From positions 71,314,300 through 71,378,299 of the forward strand of contig CM049314.1 in the NCBI GenBank assembly GCA_026874595.1: DNA of 64,000 bases, written 5' to 3'. Both the position numbers and the translations under genes were made by a program. Source of the DNA: Sipunculus nudus (taxonomy: Eukaryota > Annelida > Sipuncula > Golfingiida > Sipunculidae). Of this stretch, positions 23,557 to 36,146 are shown one piece after another. Position 1 is the stretch's first letter. Each line of letters begins with the position of its first letter. A model generated the notes under the pieces. The model searched no databases and was not told where the DNA came from. It was given only the letters and a program-made list of their open reading frames with translations.

Positions 23557-26495
23557 CAGCCCAAGGTATATGGGAATATTTGAAATATAAGATAAGGGAA
23601 TACACCATCCAATACAGTAAAGCTAAAGCTAAAAATCGTAAAGAATATGGTATAAACTTGGAAATGAAGGTATCTGAAATGGAAGGGGCTATACAGAGTG
23701 AAGGGAATCCTGAATCACAGGAGTTATATTGTGAGTTAAAACAAAAACTGCAAGAATACTATGATAATGTTACCAGAGGCATTATTGTTAGATCTGGGGC
23801 ACAGTGGTTACAAGAAGGTGAAAGGGGTACAAAATATTTCCTTAACCTGGAAAAACGTAATAAAAATAGGTCTACAATACGCATATTGTCATATAAGGGA
23901 AGAGATATAGCAAATCGCACAGAAATTATGAGATGTATTAGGGAATCCTTTATAGAAAAGTATAAGAAGAAATCAGTGAGTAACAAATCAGAGTTGACAC
24001 ACTTTTTTCAGAATCTCCCTGTGTTTGAAAGCAATTTAAAACAGACAGAGACACAGACATGTGGCAAGCTTATTACAAAAACTGAAGTGTTTTCATGTTT
24101 AAAGGGAATGAAAAATAATAAAACACCTGGAAATGATGGGCTGACAAAAGAGTTTTACATAGCATTATTTAGTGAACTGGGACAATGTCTTACTGATTGT
24201 TTGAATGAGAGTTTTGATACTGGTTCACTAACAACTTCTCAGAAACAAGCACTTGTGAAACTAATACCTAAACCAGGTAAGGAATTAAAGCATTTAAATG
24301 CCTGGAGACCTATCAGTTTACTTAATGTCGATGTTAAGATACTGAGTAAAGTTTTAGTTATGAGAATAGAAAAACATCTTTCAGATATAATAAAGCCGGA
24401 TCAGTATGCTTTTGTCAAAGGGAGATATATAGGAGAAACTATCAGACTAATATGGGATGTTTTACACTATACTGATGTGGAAAACAAGCCTGGAATTATA
24501 TTTGCAGCAGACCTTGAAGCTGCCTTTGACAGTGTAGAACATGACTTTTTATTTGCAACATTGAAATATTTTGGTTTTGATAATAATTTTATTAGGTGGG
24601 TCAATATTTTACACCATGATATGCAAAGTTCAGTTTTAAACAATGGTTATACAACTGGTTATTTCAAATTAGATAGAGGAACCCGGCAGGGAGACCCTCT
24701 GGCTCCATATTTGTTCATAATGGCTATAGAAATATTGGCAATAATGATTAGAAATGATAGAAATATTCATGGAATTCAAATTGGAAATACTGTGGTGAAA
24801 ATGTGCATGTTTGCAGATGATACTACTATATTTGTTAAAAACACTGATTCATTGGACAAGGTTCTTTCTGTTATCAAACATTTTGAATATTTTTCATCAC
24901 TTAAGTTAAATCTAGCAAAATCTGAGGCTGCATATATTGGATCAAAGAAGAAATTTGTGAATGATGTGTATAATTTAAGGTGGATAGACTTGACAAAATC
25001 ATGTATGAAAATACTTGGAATCTGGTTTTCATATAATTAAGATATTGTACATAAAGAAAATTTTAAGAGAGTTGAAAATAGTTTACAATCTACATTATCA
25101 TTATGGAAATGTAGAAACCTCACATTATATGGCAGAGCAGAAGTTGTACGTTCATTGCTCATTTCAAAAATATATTATGTTACAAATGTTTTAATACCAC
25201 CAAAAAATACTGTGTTATCCATAAAGAGACTTCTTTCTGATTTCATCTGGAGAGCTAAAAAGCCCAAGGTAAAATACAAAACAGTCATTGGAAAAATTGA
25301 AAATGGAGGAATAAACATACCTGATGTTGCCTGTAAAATTAAGACACAGAGAGTAATGTGGGCAAAGCGCCTCATTGAACCTAAAAGTTCGGGTATCAAG
25401 GAGATATTAAATTATAAACTAAAGAATATAGGAGGTTTAACATGCATGGGAAGTAATTTTGATGTCACAGTACTGCCAAATAGGTTGCCAAAGTTTTATA
25501 GAAAATGTTTTGAAGACTGGTCGTCTTATGTATCTGTGGAACCCAACAAACCAGATGATGTAATATATCAGTGCCTGTGGAACAACAAATATATAAAGAT
25601 TAACTCAAAAGCAGTGTATAATAAACAGTTGCATAGCATGGGTTTATATTATATTCAAGACATGATTGATGAAAAAGGAACCTGGAAGACCTGGAATGCC
25701 ATTAAGCAAGGTCATATTGATGTTAAATTTATAGATTACATGTATTGTATGTCACTGAGACAAGTTATTCCGAAACAGTGGAAAAAATGTATTCTAAATC
25801 ATAAGGTTGAAAAAAACTATTCAAATATGGAAACAATCTTAACTATTGGAGGACAAGCGACACTGAATAGTCTGAAATCCCGAATGATATATGATACACT
25901 TGTAGAAAATATATGGGAAAAGCCCACAGCCCAAGAAAGGTGGAATATTGTAAACAGTGAGAATAATATTGAAATTAGATGGGAAAATGCATATCTAGCT
26001 ATATATAAAATAACTTTAGATACATACCTTAGAGAATTTCAGTATAAGATATTGCACAATTATATACCTCTGAATGAGCAGCTGTTTAAATGGAAGATAA
26101 AAGAAACTTCTCGATGTTCATTTTGTTTCAATGATCACGAAAATATTGTACATTTATTTTTTGAATGTATGGTCAGTAGGAATTTTTATTTCAAAATAAA
26201 GGCATGGTTGCAAGATTATGAATTATATCTCCCAGCCATATCACTTATGGAAATATTGTATGGTATCATACCAGTTGATGATAAAAACAGGCTGCAAAAT
26301 CAGATTCTGTTACTGTATAAATATGTCCTCTACAAGCAAAGAGAGGAAAATAGTTCTTCCTTGTTTGCAGTGTTTAAAAGCAGGTTAAGAGATACAGAAA
26401 GGGTTGAGAGTTACATTGCAAATAGCAAAGGAATATTTTATAATCATTTAAAGAAATGGGGTAAATTAGTTGATGTTTTGAAAATTTCTGACTGA
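23532..26495 (+). pseudogene. LINE ORF2, reverse transcriptase and C-terminal part
   Basis: One frame carries the fingers/palm: NNKTPGNDGLTKEFY, LIPKPGKE, NAWRPISLLNVD, motif A ADLEAAFDSVEH, motif B GTRQGDPLAPYLF, motif C MFADDTTIF and LKLNLAKSEAAYIG. An in-frame TAA at 25038-25040 interrupts it, and the same frame resumes with VHKENFKRVENSL and continues about 480 codons to 26495. The C-terminal region has a CSFC...H....C zinc-knuckle-like motif (about 26115-26170), usual in L1/Tx1 ORF2. The FADD box and this knuckle separate it from CR1 and RTE. With this stop and the upstream frameshift the copy is probably not autonomous. Confidence 0.87.
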
Positions 26496-26582
26496 GATTT
26501 CCTTATATAAGTATTATCATGGCCATGGGTAAATGGTGTCTGTTCTTGTTTATGCGTTCATGTTGTTTATCTTTATAATATC

Positions 26583-26614
26583 TTCTGTGTCGGAACACAG
26601 AACCGACCACAGAA
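26583..26614 (+). other. LINE 3' UTR hairpin
   Basis: TTCTGTGTCGG pairs with CCGACCACAGAA around a 9-base loop, with a single bulge. It lies about 120 bp before the poly(A). In some LINEs a 3' stem-loop is bound by the reverse transcriptase; that role here is inference. Confidence 0.5.
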
Positions 26615-26988
26615 TATGTTATGTTTGTAAAATTACATGTAAACAACACGTCTTTGTATATGTGTGTTGTGTCTTTGTAATTGTCTTGTAATTTGTATTT
26701 GCTATATTTCTTTGTTTTATTAGAATAAATGTGTTAAAAAAAAAAAAAAAAAAAATCTCTGCAAATATATAAATTCTGGTGTATTTTCAAACCTAAATGG
26801 AGTATATGGTCCAATTTATCCAATCTACACAATTCAACATTTTCTGACACAGGCCAATCACCACTAATATACTTGAAGGCAGAAATCTCAAAACTCTAGA
26901 CTGTCAAAGTTAGATTATGCTAGGGGATGTAATATAAAGTCACCAATCGAGCTTACAGCAAGAATACATGTATAAATACTGAAAAAAA

Positions 26989-28530
26989 CTAGATGTGTCA
27001 GAACGACACGAATGCCCCCGCCTTGGGCAAATTAGAAACATTTGTAAAATTTGGAAAATTTTTTAAGTTCAGGAGGTGTCGTATGGTCAAAAGTAGGTCA
27101 ACAAGGGCAAAATAAGAAATCGATCTGTAACTGGTCATTATCTGCCTACACACCAAAAATCAGGCCTGTATCTGCAGGTACTGCGAAAAAAAGTCCATAC
27201 ATGTGCACCTTTTTATGAAATTTTCTATGTTAGAGCACCGTCAAACGGTCAAATATAGGTCAACTGGGACAAAACGTGAACTCGATCTGTAACTGGTCAT
27301 TATCTGCCCACACACCAAAAATCAGGCTAATATCTGCAGGTATTGTGAAGAAAAGTCAGTACAAGTGTATTTGTCATGAAAATATATATTTTACATGAAA
27401 TTTTCTATGTTCAGGAGCCGTAAAACAGTCAAAAGTAGGTCAACCGGGATGAAATGCGAACTCTATCTGTAACTGGTCAATATCTGCCGACACACCAAAA
27501 ATCAGGCCAATATCTGCAGGCATTGCAAAAAAAAGTCCATACATGTGTATTTGTCATGAAATATTTTTCATGAAATTTTCTATGTTCAGGAGCCGTAAAA
27601 CGGTCAAAAGTGGGTCAACCGGGACAAAACGCGAACTTGATCTGTAACTGGTCTATATCTATCCACACACCAAAAATTAGGCCAATATCTGCAGGCATTG
27701 TGAAATAAAGTCTGTACATGTGTATCTGTCATGAATATTTCTATTTTTCATTAAATTTTCTAAGTTTAGGAGCCGTAAAACGATCAAAAGTAGGTCAACC
27801 GAAATGAAACGTGAACTCGATCTGTAACTGGTCTATATCTGCCAACACACTAAAAATCAGGCCAATATCTGCAGGCATTGCGAAAAAAAGTCCGTACATG
27901 TGTATCTGTCATGAATATTTCTATTTTTCATGAAATATTCTTAGTTTAGGAGCCGTAAAACAGTCAAAAGTAGGTCAACCAGGACGAAACGCGAACTCGA
28001 TCTGTAACTGGTCTATATCTGTCCACACACCAAAAATCAGGCCAATATCTGCAGGCACTGCGAAAAAAAGTCCGTACATGTGTATTTGTCATGAAATTTC
28101 ATATTTTTCATGAAATTTTCTATGTTCAGGAGCTGTAAAACGGTCAAAAGTAGGTCAACCAGGACAAAACGCGAACTCGATCTGTAACTAGTCTATATCT
28201 GCTCACACACCAAAAATCAGGCCAATATCTGCAGGCATTGCGAAAAAAAGTTTGACATGTGTATCTGTCATGAATATTTCTATTTTTCATGAAATTTTCT
28301 AAGTTTAGGAGCCGTAAAACAGTCAAAAGTAGGTCAACCGGGACGAAACGCGAACTCGATCTGTAACTGGTCTATATCTGCCCATACACCAAAAATCAGG
28401 CCAATATCTGCAGGCATTGCGAAAAAAACTCCTTACAACTGTTTGATTTCGGAATGACGGAAGGACGGAAGGACGGAATGACGGACATGGGTAAAACTAT
28501 ATGCCCCGGCCACTTTGTGGCGGGGGCATA
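26989..28530 (+). mobile_element. Pearl-like element B, copy 2, whole
   Basis: The 5' end is CTAGATGTGTCAGAACGACA, then AATGCCCCCGCC (27011-27022). Eight core units of about 178-180 bp follow, homologous to the array at 6424-8948. Then comes a GGAAGGACGGAATGACGGAC simple repeat, and a hairpin at 28501-28529 (ATGCCCCGGCCAC, TTT loop, GTGGCGGGGGCAT) followed by AAAAAT. The hairpin stem repeats the 5' ATGCCCCCGCC. The units are more diverged from each other than those of copy 1. Same orientation as copy 1, about 18 kb away. Confidence 0.75.
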
Positions 28531-31500
28531 AAAATAAAATTCACAGCAAAAACTGGAGGTACCCAGACAGACCTGACCAAAGTGAAAGGGCAATGACTAT
28601 CTACATAAGGAATAATTGTCATCCTACTTATGCTGGATTTAATATTATAGATTTTAACACAGCCTCAACAACCCCAATGTGTATTTGTAACAAATAGTAC
28701 TACTGGAGTGGTGGTATTACCATTATTATATTATAATTAACCAAATTAGTTGCTTGTAGTGAACTGAATGTTCCAGTAGATACTAGATACTACACATACA
28801 AATATAATGTAACAGTTGCCCTTGAATGCCAGGATCTGTTGTAGTAGATCCTGCCCACAATTTCAGACCAACAAAAAAGGGTACGGTTCTCAGGCACTTT
28901 TTCAGAAATCAGTGCAGGCAGGCAGGTATTTTCATTACCGTTTATGTTTGATTCAATAAAAATGTCATGATCTTGGAAAAGCATGATAATAACAGAGTTT
29001 TTTTCTAAACAGATAAAAGCCCTACATTACAAAGGAAAACTTTTCAAAATTGTATTATTTTATCTTCTTGAAAAATGAAAACCAAAGTAAAAATTGATGT
29101 GGGCATTGCCTGAGAACCTTACCTTTTATTTTTTGGCCTATTAACAGTTGCTCTTTTTGCCCTGTGATATCATGAAGATGGGTTTCACAATCACAGTATT
29201 AATATTCATACACATCAAAGTATATAAAAGAAATTCATTTGGTACTACTACGAGAGTATACATTTGGACAAATGACTCCGATCATATTCAAACAAACAAG
29301 TCAGGTAGAGATGGCAATTATAAATAAACACTTTGTATTCCATAGGAAGACCCCCCCACAGTCACGTCCTATAACATCCTGCTACAAAAACCAAGTAAGA
29401 CACGGAAAGATTAAAAGACCGGAGAACCTGGGAAGTCAAGACTATAAATGTGTTATGACCCTGTTTTAGTTTCTATGGAAACATGTGGCAGGGCCCAGCC
29501 TTGACACTAAGAACTCACCATAAAAGAAGTTTACATAAAACAACCCAGTACTTCCATCCGGGATTAGATACAATATGGCATTCAACACCGCCATATGGAA
29601 GGTCCCTGACCCTGACATAAGAAGAATGGCCCTGAAAACATTTCAAGACTAGTCTCTTGGTACTTCAAATTACTGTGACACAGGTCTTGAAGTCTATATT
29701 TACACTTTACTGATCATTTCACAATCTTATTTGCCACATGCTTAGAATCCCCATAGGTAACATTGCTTCATAAATGATTTTTACTCTCTTTATATTACAT
29801 GCAAGTACCCATTGCGTGGCCATACAAAAGTATATTTAACCCTGATTGATTATTTCATTATCTGATTCACCAGATATAAACAGAATTAACTCATCTTGAT
29901 ATCAGACATCCGTAATGAGGGAGACATTGCTGGGTCTCCTTATATTACATATAAACAGTTAAACAACAGTGATATAGGCGTGTCATATTCTATATTTAAA
30001 AATTATATATCAATGTGTAGCTGTAATGTTCTAAATGGCCAAATAACCAGGATCTAATCTTAAATCTACATGGGTTATATCTGGTACATGAAATTAATGT
30101 TTACTGCAGTAACACCATTTAGTTGTGATTAAGGCCAGCTAGATGACATCATCATCTCAACATGGATGGCATAATTAAATGACAATACAGATCAATAACT
30201 TCTGTGTATCACTCTGTCTATAGACAAGATTAGAGTAATTAATCTATTAGTAATGATACAGAGTTCAAACACTCTTGAATGATAATAATTTCATGACATT
30301 TACTGTGATTTTATAAGAACCATTAATATTAATTCATTAATGTTTTCTCTGCTGGGAATTAATGACTCATGTAACTTTAAGGTTTCCAGCTGTGTGTGGT
30401 GATACTGATAGGGATGGTTAACGCTTGACAGCCATTGCAGTAAAGCACTCAGTATGACTGCCTTCATAACAAAAAGTAGGCCTTAACAGGTTATATATTA
30501 ATACCTACTTTCAACATTTTAGAAATGAAAGTGATAGATATTGCAATTTAACTTGCATGGCTGGAAGACAGATCTGACATGTTACATTTGCCTTTAGTTT
30601 AAACATTGCTAAATTACATTTACTTCCTCAAACATGAAGACAGCTTCTGTGCAAAAGCCCTGAGAATATGTACTAACTCAGTTAGTAAGCCAATACTAAT
30701 CAAGTGGAACGATAAGATAAAACAGTTGAAAATCATCATAATGCTCACCAAACAGACAACATAAATCCAATCACTCCAACAATGTCTTGAGGTGGATCAC
30801 ATTCACTACCTCACAGTATGCTTGCTGTTAGCATAATAACAGATCTATGCATACTCAGTTTACTTCCTTGTCAGTGTGAGCTACACAGAGGTTATGACTA
30901 TGAGTGTGACAGACTGTGCTTTACTGTAATCTCTGATAAAGTTTGCGTATATACGGCAGATATACGAGGATCAGCATTCCCAGGCCAAGTCACGACCTGA
31001 CGTTATCAATAAACACAATCACAGGCAGGCCGGTGATATACAAACTTTGTTTCTATACAGTAGCAACTGATAAATCTTATTTTTGACCTAGCTACCTCTC
31101 TACTATTTAAAATATAGTTTAAAGGTACACACTTGATTTATTCTTTCATTCTTTTACAGGATATGTCCATGGTCTCTTGACGAAACTGACCATTAATGAT
31201 TTGATTCATGAAAAGAATTTGTGTTATGATTAAACTTTCTCAGGATTTACATTTCTAAATATGGAGAGAAGAAATAACCTTAAACTGTCTTTAAACTTTC
31301 TTCCTTCTTTATTTTGCTTAATATTTTATGCTGTACTTCCACTAATTACAATCAATATTAAATAGCATCAATCAGTTGTTGTTTTCATAATTTTTTATTT
31401 TTCTGTAATTTTTTTAGGATATCAGATTTCTATTGTATCTGCTATGTACACAGATCTTCAATAAAAAAACCTGAGGATTCCTGAATATCAAGTAAAAGTC

Positions 31501-33303
31501 TAAGGTTTATCTAAAGGATATATATAATTTTATTGAAGCAAGAGTTATGTAAGACAACTGATTTATTCTAACAAAGGGAAAACAGACATACAAATATATG
31601 GCAATGAATATTTAATCCCTATGAAACTTATTTCATTTTCGGGAATACAGAAGCCTTACTAATACTACAAGTAAAGGGTAAACAGTCAACTTGTGTTATA
31701 ATTGGGTAAATCAACATATTAAAATGCTCTTGCCTTATAACCCAGTGAAACTTCTCAGATTAATTACCAGAAAGAGATTGGTGTCAGCCAGTTTTTTTAT
31801 GATATCATGTTAACTGAACACAACCTGGTGGTCTGATCAGGAAGTGTACCAGATTAGCAAATATATTTATCATGTAACAAAGATCAGCAATGGCAACACT
31901 AGTGGCTACTTTACAATGGACATGCCTGTTGTGTCAACAGCTCACCAAATTAGAGATAGTTAATGTGCCCCTGATTTAAGGTAGTTTTACAGTATAAAAG
32001 ATATTTTATACACTGGACTTGGTTTTGCAAAAATGAAATCTCTAACTTGGTTTCAATACTAAGTAGTTAAATTTCCTCAGATTAAGAAGAAAAGGCAGAT
32101 TAGTGAACTAGCTGGAAGGTATGGTTGGGATGCAGGGGGCTCTTTATGATTTCAGGATGACATGAGAAATGTTGCATCACTGATTCAGCGGAAAAAAACA
32201 TTAGAAAACCACAGTTACATGCAGGATGCATTCATATCCAGTAACTCTTGAATATCAGCACCTACAGAGGACTGGTAAGCAACCTGCAGAAACAAGGATG
32301 TCACCCAGTACAAAAGTTGTTCTTGTCTATATCATCTTAAAGATCACAAGTTTTCAACAAAGAAGCTAAACTTCATGTTACTACAGACTCTGGGTACCCT
32401 CTATTTGTAAAACATTAATGATTATAACAGAAGCTGATAATTTTGTACATAAAGTAATTATGAATTCTAATCAAGTTTTTATCTGAATCACTCTAAGGAA
32501 TTCTCTCTAAAATATCACAGGGATAATAAATTATGAGAGGACGACATCAGTACCATTAAATATACCAGCATCTGATACTTACTATCCTAAGAGCCATATT
32601 TATCGTTAACAGATACATCACACAAATACCCTACAGGCATAAGAGCCCTTTGATCATAAAGTCTGCCCATAATTCCATTTATTATTCTACGAGGAATTTA
32701 AGTTGATTATGGTTTATAAATCAAGACCTAATCAAACCAGTCCTTCAAGTTTTAGACACCTTACTGACATAATCTTATCAGTAACTGCCTTTCATCCTCT
32801 TCAGGTGTGAACAGGTAGTGCCAAAACATGACATTTTATATAGCAAAAGAGGAATAAGGTATCTCTTAATTCCTTAAAGACTCCTCTTAATTTTGTCATT
32901 TAAAGGATATAAAATCTTATTCATGTAATATAAAGAAAGTAATGTTCTATCTAGAAGAGAATCAGTGTTGCTTGATTACTTGGTTGCATTGTTTATCTGT
33001 TGACAACTTAATTCAAAAAGTTATGAATTGATTTTATTTTTTAGCAGATTTAGGTATAATATATCAATTACATTTTGAAAGGAACTTGGATAATTTTTCA
33101 TAATTTATTCAAAATGATTCTTTGACATTGTGAAATAGGGCACTTTCTTTATCCTGGCTTACTTACAAAAGCCTTTCACAAGCATTACTGTGTTCTAGAA
33201 AGGATGTTACAGACTAACCACCTTGGTTCTAGTTAGCACAGTAGCAATGCTCCCCTGTGATCCAACTATTAAACTGGTGAACTGTGACTCTAAGTTTTAT
33301 TTG
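28531..33303. other. Non-coding stretch, no gene seen
   Basis: About 4.8 kb of AT-rich sequence without a convincing exon, RNA gene or element end. The longest open frame (29239-29469, +) lies in a slightly GC-richer patch, matches no family I know and has no good splice borders. Confidence 0.4.
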
Positions 33304-33311
33304 CAGCACAC

Positions 33312-36138
33312 CAGGGTTGGGACCTGGTACATGTGAATGTACCTAGGTACAGGTATAGGTACCTTGGGAAATGGTAAGGTAACATACAGGTTCACAATTT
33401 TGTAAAGTGGAAAGTACCTAGGAACAGGACACAGGTACATTTGAACATTATTACTGATCTGATCATAAAGGCCAGTTGAAAAAAAGTCATAATTGTATAA
33501 ATTTCAATGGGTGTGCGATAATATGTTATTGTTAAATGGCAGGATATATATATTATTGAAAAGTATTAAATAATCACTACCTGTGTTTTCATGAAAAAAT
33601 ACAGGTCTTGCAAATATACTGGACTGCTTTTAAGTCATAGATGTACTAAGTTCAGCCCACGTTTCAGGGATATAATATATATTTTTTCACTTCTTCATTT
33701 CATCTTCACCAGTGTTTTGTGTACAAACTGGACAACCATCTACATGGGGCATGTAGGCAACCCTGTTCATATCCTTAAACCTTTTGGTGGTTGCTCTTTA
33801 CTTGTGCTGATAATGTCACAATGAACTTCCTGGCTGGAGGTTGACCACCTTGCTAGAACAACTTCTAAGGCAGCAGGGACAGTTGCTTGGTTATTATCCC
33901 TGCCTATGATAGGTAACTGCCCTGACAGAGTTGACACCTTTGAACATGCAATTCACCCAGGCCTGGTGTCCATTTTCAGTATCAATTGAATCATACATGT
34001 ACCTGGAGTACCTTACACGATTCCATGCCAGATGCGCCACTCCCAAATGCGCACCTGTCAGTTACGCTACTGCCAGATGCGCAACTGCCATATGCGCCAC
34101 TTTCCAGTTGCGCCTCATGCCAAATGCGGAACATAGCTATATTAAGTCATATGGAGTCAAATTACGTTTTGTTTATAGTAAGTGTGTATCTGTATCACAC
34201 GGCCCCTTCATTATTTTATCATTGTGGATGTGGAAATTTAGAAAATGGGCCGGATGTAGCGAATAGGACACAGAGTCACAAGACAGCGATTCACGGTTCG
34301 GATTGTTTTTACTCTACAAATGAAAAGCTTTTTTATTCTTTGTTTCCGATTGGAAACCGGGGATAAACTGCACAGTCCTAAATGCAAAAATGTACAAGTA
34401 ATAAATAAGTTCAATTATTAAGCAAAACTAATTTGTTTTATTTTATTAGTTTTTAAACTTTGGGACTTTTTAAACTTTTAAAACATGTTTTATTTTGTAC
34501 ATATTGTATATAACAGATACTGTTTTGTATGTATATAATAAATCTGTAGTAACATTGTATTATTTTATGCATGTATGCGCTTTTGGATCATACTTTTATT
34601 CGTTAATCTGTGGGTGAGATGATAAATAGACAGCATTGCATGATATTTGGGATTTTTTTGTACAGTGTTCAAAGAGATACTCATCTGTGTATGATAAATG
34701 TCTATAATAAAACTATATGGCACAACCTTCCCTGTTAATGTGATTAAAATATAAAACAATACAGAAAACAAATATATTGCCAAACATCAAAGTCACAGGA
34801 TCTTCCAAATTAAAACAATATAAATCCAGACATACGTACAAAAAATATCTGAAACTTGGAATTGATTCTTAGAAACGATAATCCTGACTGTAATCGAAAG
34901 CGACAGTATGCAGTTCTGAAATAATATCATTTCTTTATTAAAACAATATAAATGCATCACAAAAGAGTGCGTAACAATATCTGAATCGTAGAATGGATTA
35001 TTTGCAACAAAAACCCTAACGATATTCGGGAAACGACGGCATGCAGTCCAGAAATGATATAATTATTTATATACTTCTGATAATAATGATAATGTGATTA
35101 AAAATAAATATTTCCACATTTACTTTCTCGTAAATTGGATATTATTAATTTAAATAAAAAAAACATATCAGAAGCAATGAAAACCTAACGACGATGATGT
35201 TATGATATCGCAGGTATAACATGCATGTGCAGGTATATAACGGCCCATTTAAATGAGCTCATTAACAAGCCGCAACACTTTCCCTTTGATGTTCGGAGAC
35301 CAAACCCGGCGGGGTTTTCCAGGTCAATTAAGCCATAGTGGTGAGTGGTTTCCTGTTAATCAGCAATGCATCAGTGTCAATAAGATCATATCTTACATAA
35401 TCCTTTTTTTAAGTCAAATATATGGCAAATATATGGCATAAATAAAATCACATATCAAATTAGACCACATTAGAAACGATAACAACACCAGTCATTTACG
35501 CATATTACGTTTGTACGTCAACATGTTGTATCACCTATGAAAGCCGGACATTATGACACAATAAATATCGTCGATTATATATATACATAACTTTTATTTA
35601 TATGACAGTTCATTTTTAGTGTTTCTTAAAAAAATGGAGACGAATATTTAATAATATCCAATGTTCATAAATTTTATTGACAGATAACGCAACTGTGTCA
35701 TGGTGATCGGCCACACGTGTCGTGACCGAACATTGTCGCTCAAAATGGAAAGGGTTTCTTAGCTCGTACAGGCCTATTGTTACAAAAATATACCGCATTC
35801 GATAAAATAATGAAGCGGCCGTGTGATACAGATACACACTTACTATAAGCACAACATAAAATGACTCTATAGGGCTTATTATAATTTTTTTGCGCATATG
35901 GCATGTGGCCATCTGGAATGTGGCGCATATGGCAGTTGCGCATATGGCAGTAGCGTAACTGACAGGTGCGCATTTGGGAGTGGCGTAACTGGCATGACAC
36001 CCCTTACACCAGGAACAAGCATCTTAGTTCCACATACAGGTACAAGGTACTTCCTACTCATTCCAGCCAGGTACAGGTAAAACTGTGTTCCTAGGTACAG
36101 GTACAAGTACGTGGCAGCCTAACCTGGCCCCAACCCTA
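33312..36138. mobile_element. hAT-like MITE with CAGGGTTGGG ends, carrying a nested element
   Basis: The left end CAGGGTTGGGACC and the right end GGCCCCAACCCTA are inverted repeats, extended inward by many GGTACCTAGGTACAGG-type units at both ends. CAGCACAC flanks both sides (33304-33311 and 36139-36146), an 8-bp duplication. CAGGGTTGGG is a common hAT terminus. Without the nested element at 34019-36001 it would be about 0.84 kb, with no transposase. Confidence 0.8.
34019..36001. mobile_element. Foldback hAT-like element with 200-bp inverted arms
   Basis: The arms at about 34019-34220 and 35790-36001 are inverted copies. Each begins with repeated ATGCGCCACTCCCAAATGCG-type units (TGCGCAACTGCCATATGCG) and continues through AGTAAGTGTGTATCTGTATC and CACACGGCC. 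CCTTACAC borders both sides (34011-34018 and 36002-36009), an 8-bp duplication. Removing the element and one CCTTACAC restores the outer MITE sequence. The 1.6-kb interior has no transposase frame. Confidence 0.8.
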
Positions 36139-36146
36139 CAGCACAC

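Larger units (their letters stand above)
21468..26755 (+). mobile_element. Nearly intact non-LTR retrotransposon, L1/Tx1-like LINE
   Basis: A full-length element: about 155 bp of 5' leader, ORF1 (21623-22456), ORF2 (22678-26495), a 3' UTR of about 240 bp with AATAAA at 26724-26729, and a 20-A tail (26736-26755). The 13-bp ATCTCTGCAAATA occurs at 21455-21467 and again at 26755-26767, its first A shared with the tail: a target-site duplication. Identical duplications, a clean tail and only two visible ORF2 lesions suggest a recent insertion. The AP-type endonuclease, FADD reverse transcriptase and C-terminal CCHC-like knuckle place it in the L1/Tx1 group. It sits antisense to the SHIP-like gene, possibly within its intron. 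Confidence 0.92.

Noticed and set aside
33931-34366. Two overlapping frames of 111 and 126 codons
   Set aside because: They run through the iterated TGCGCNACTGCCA arm of the foldback element and are mirrored in the other arm.
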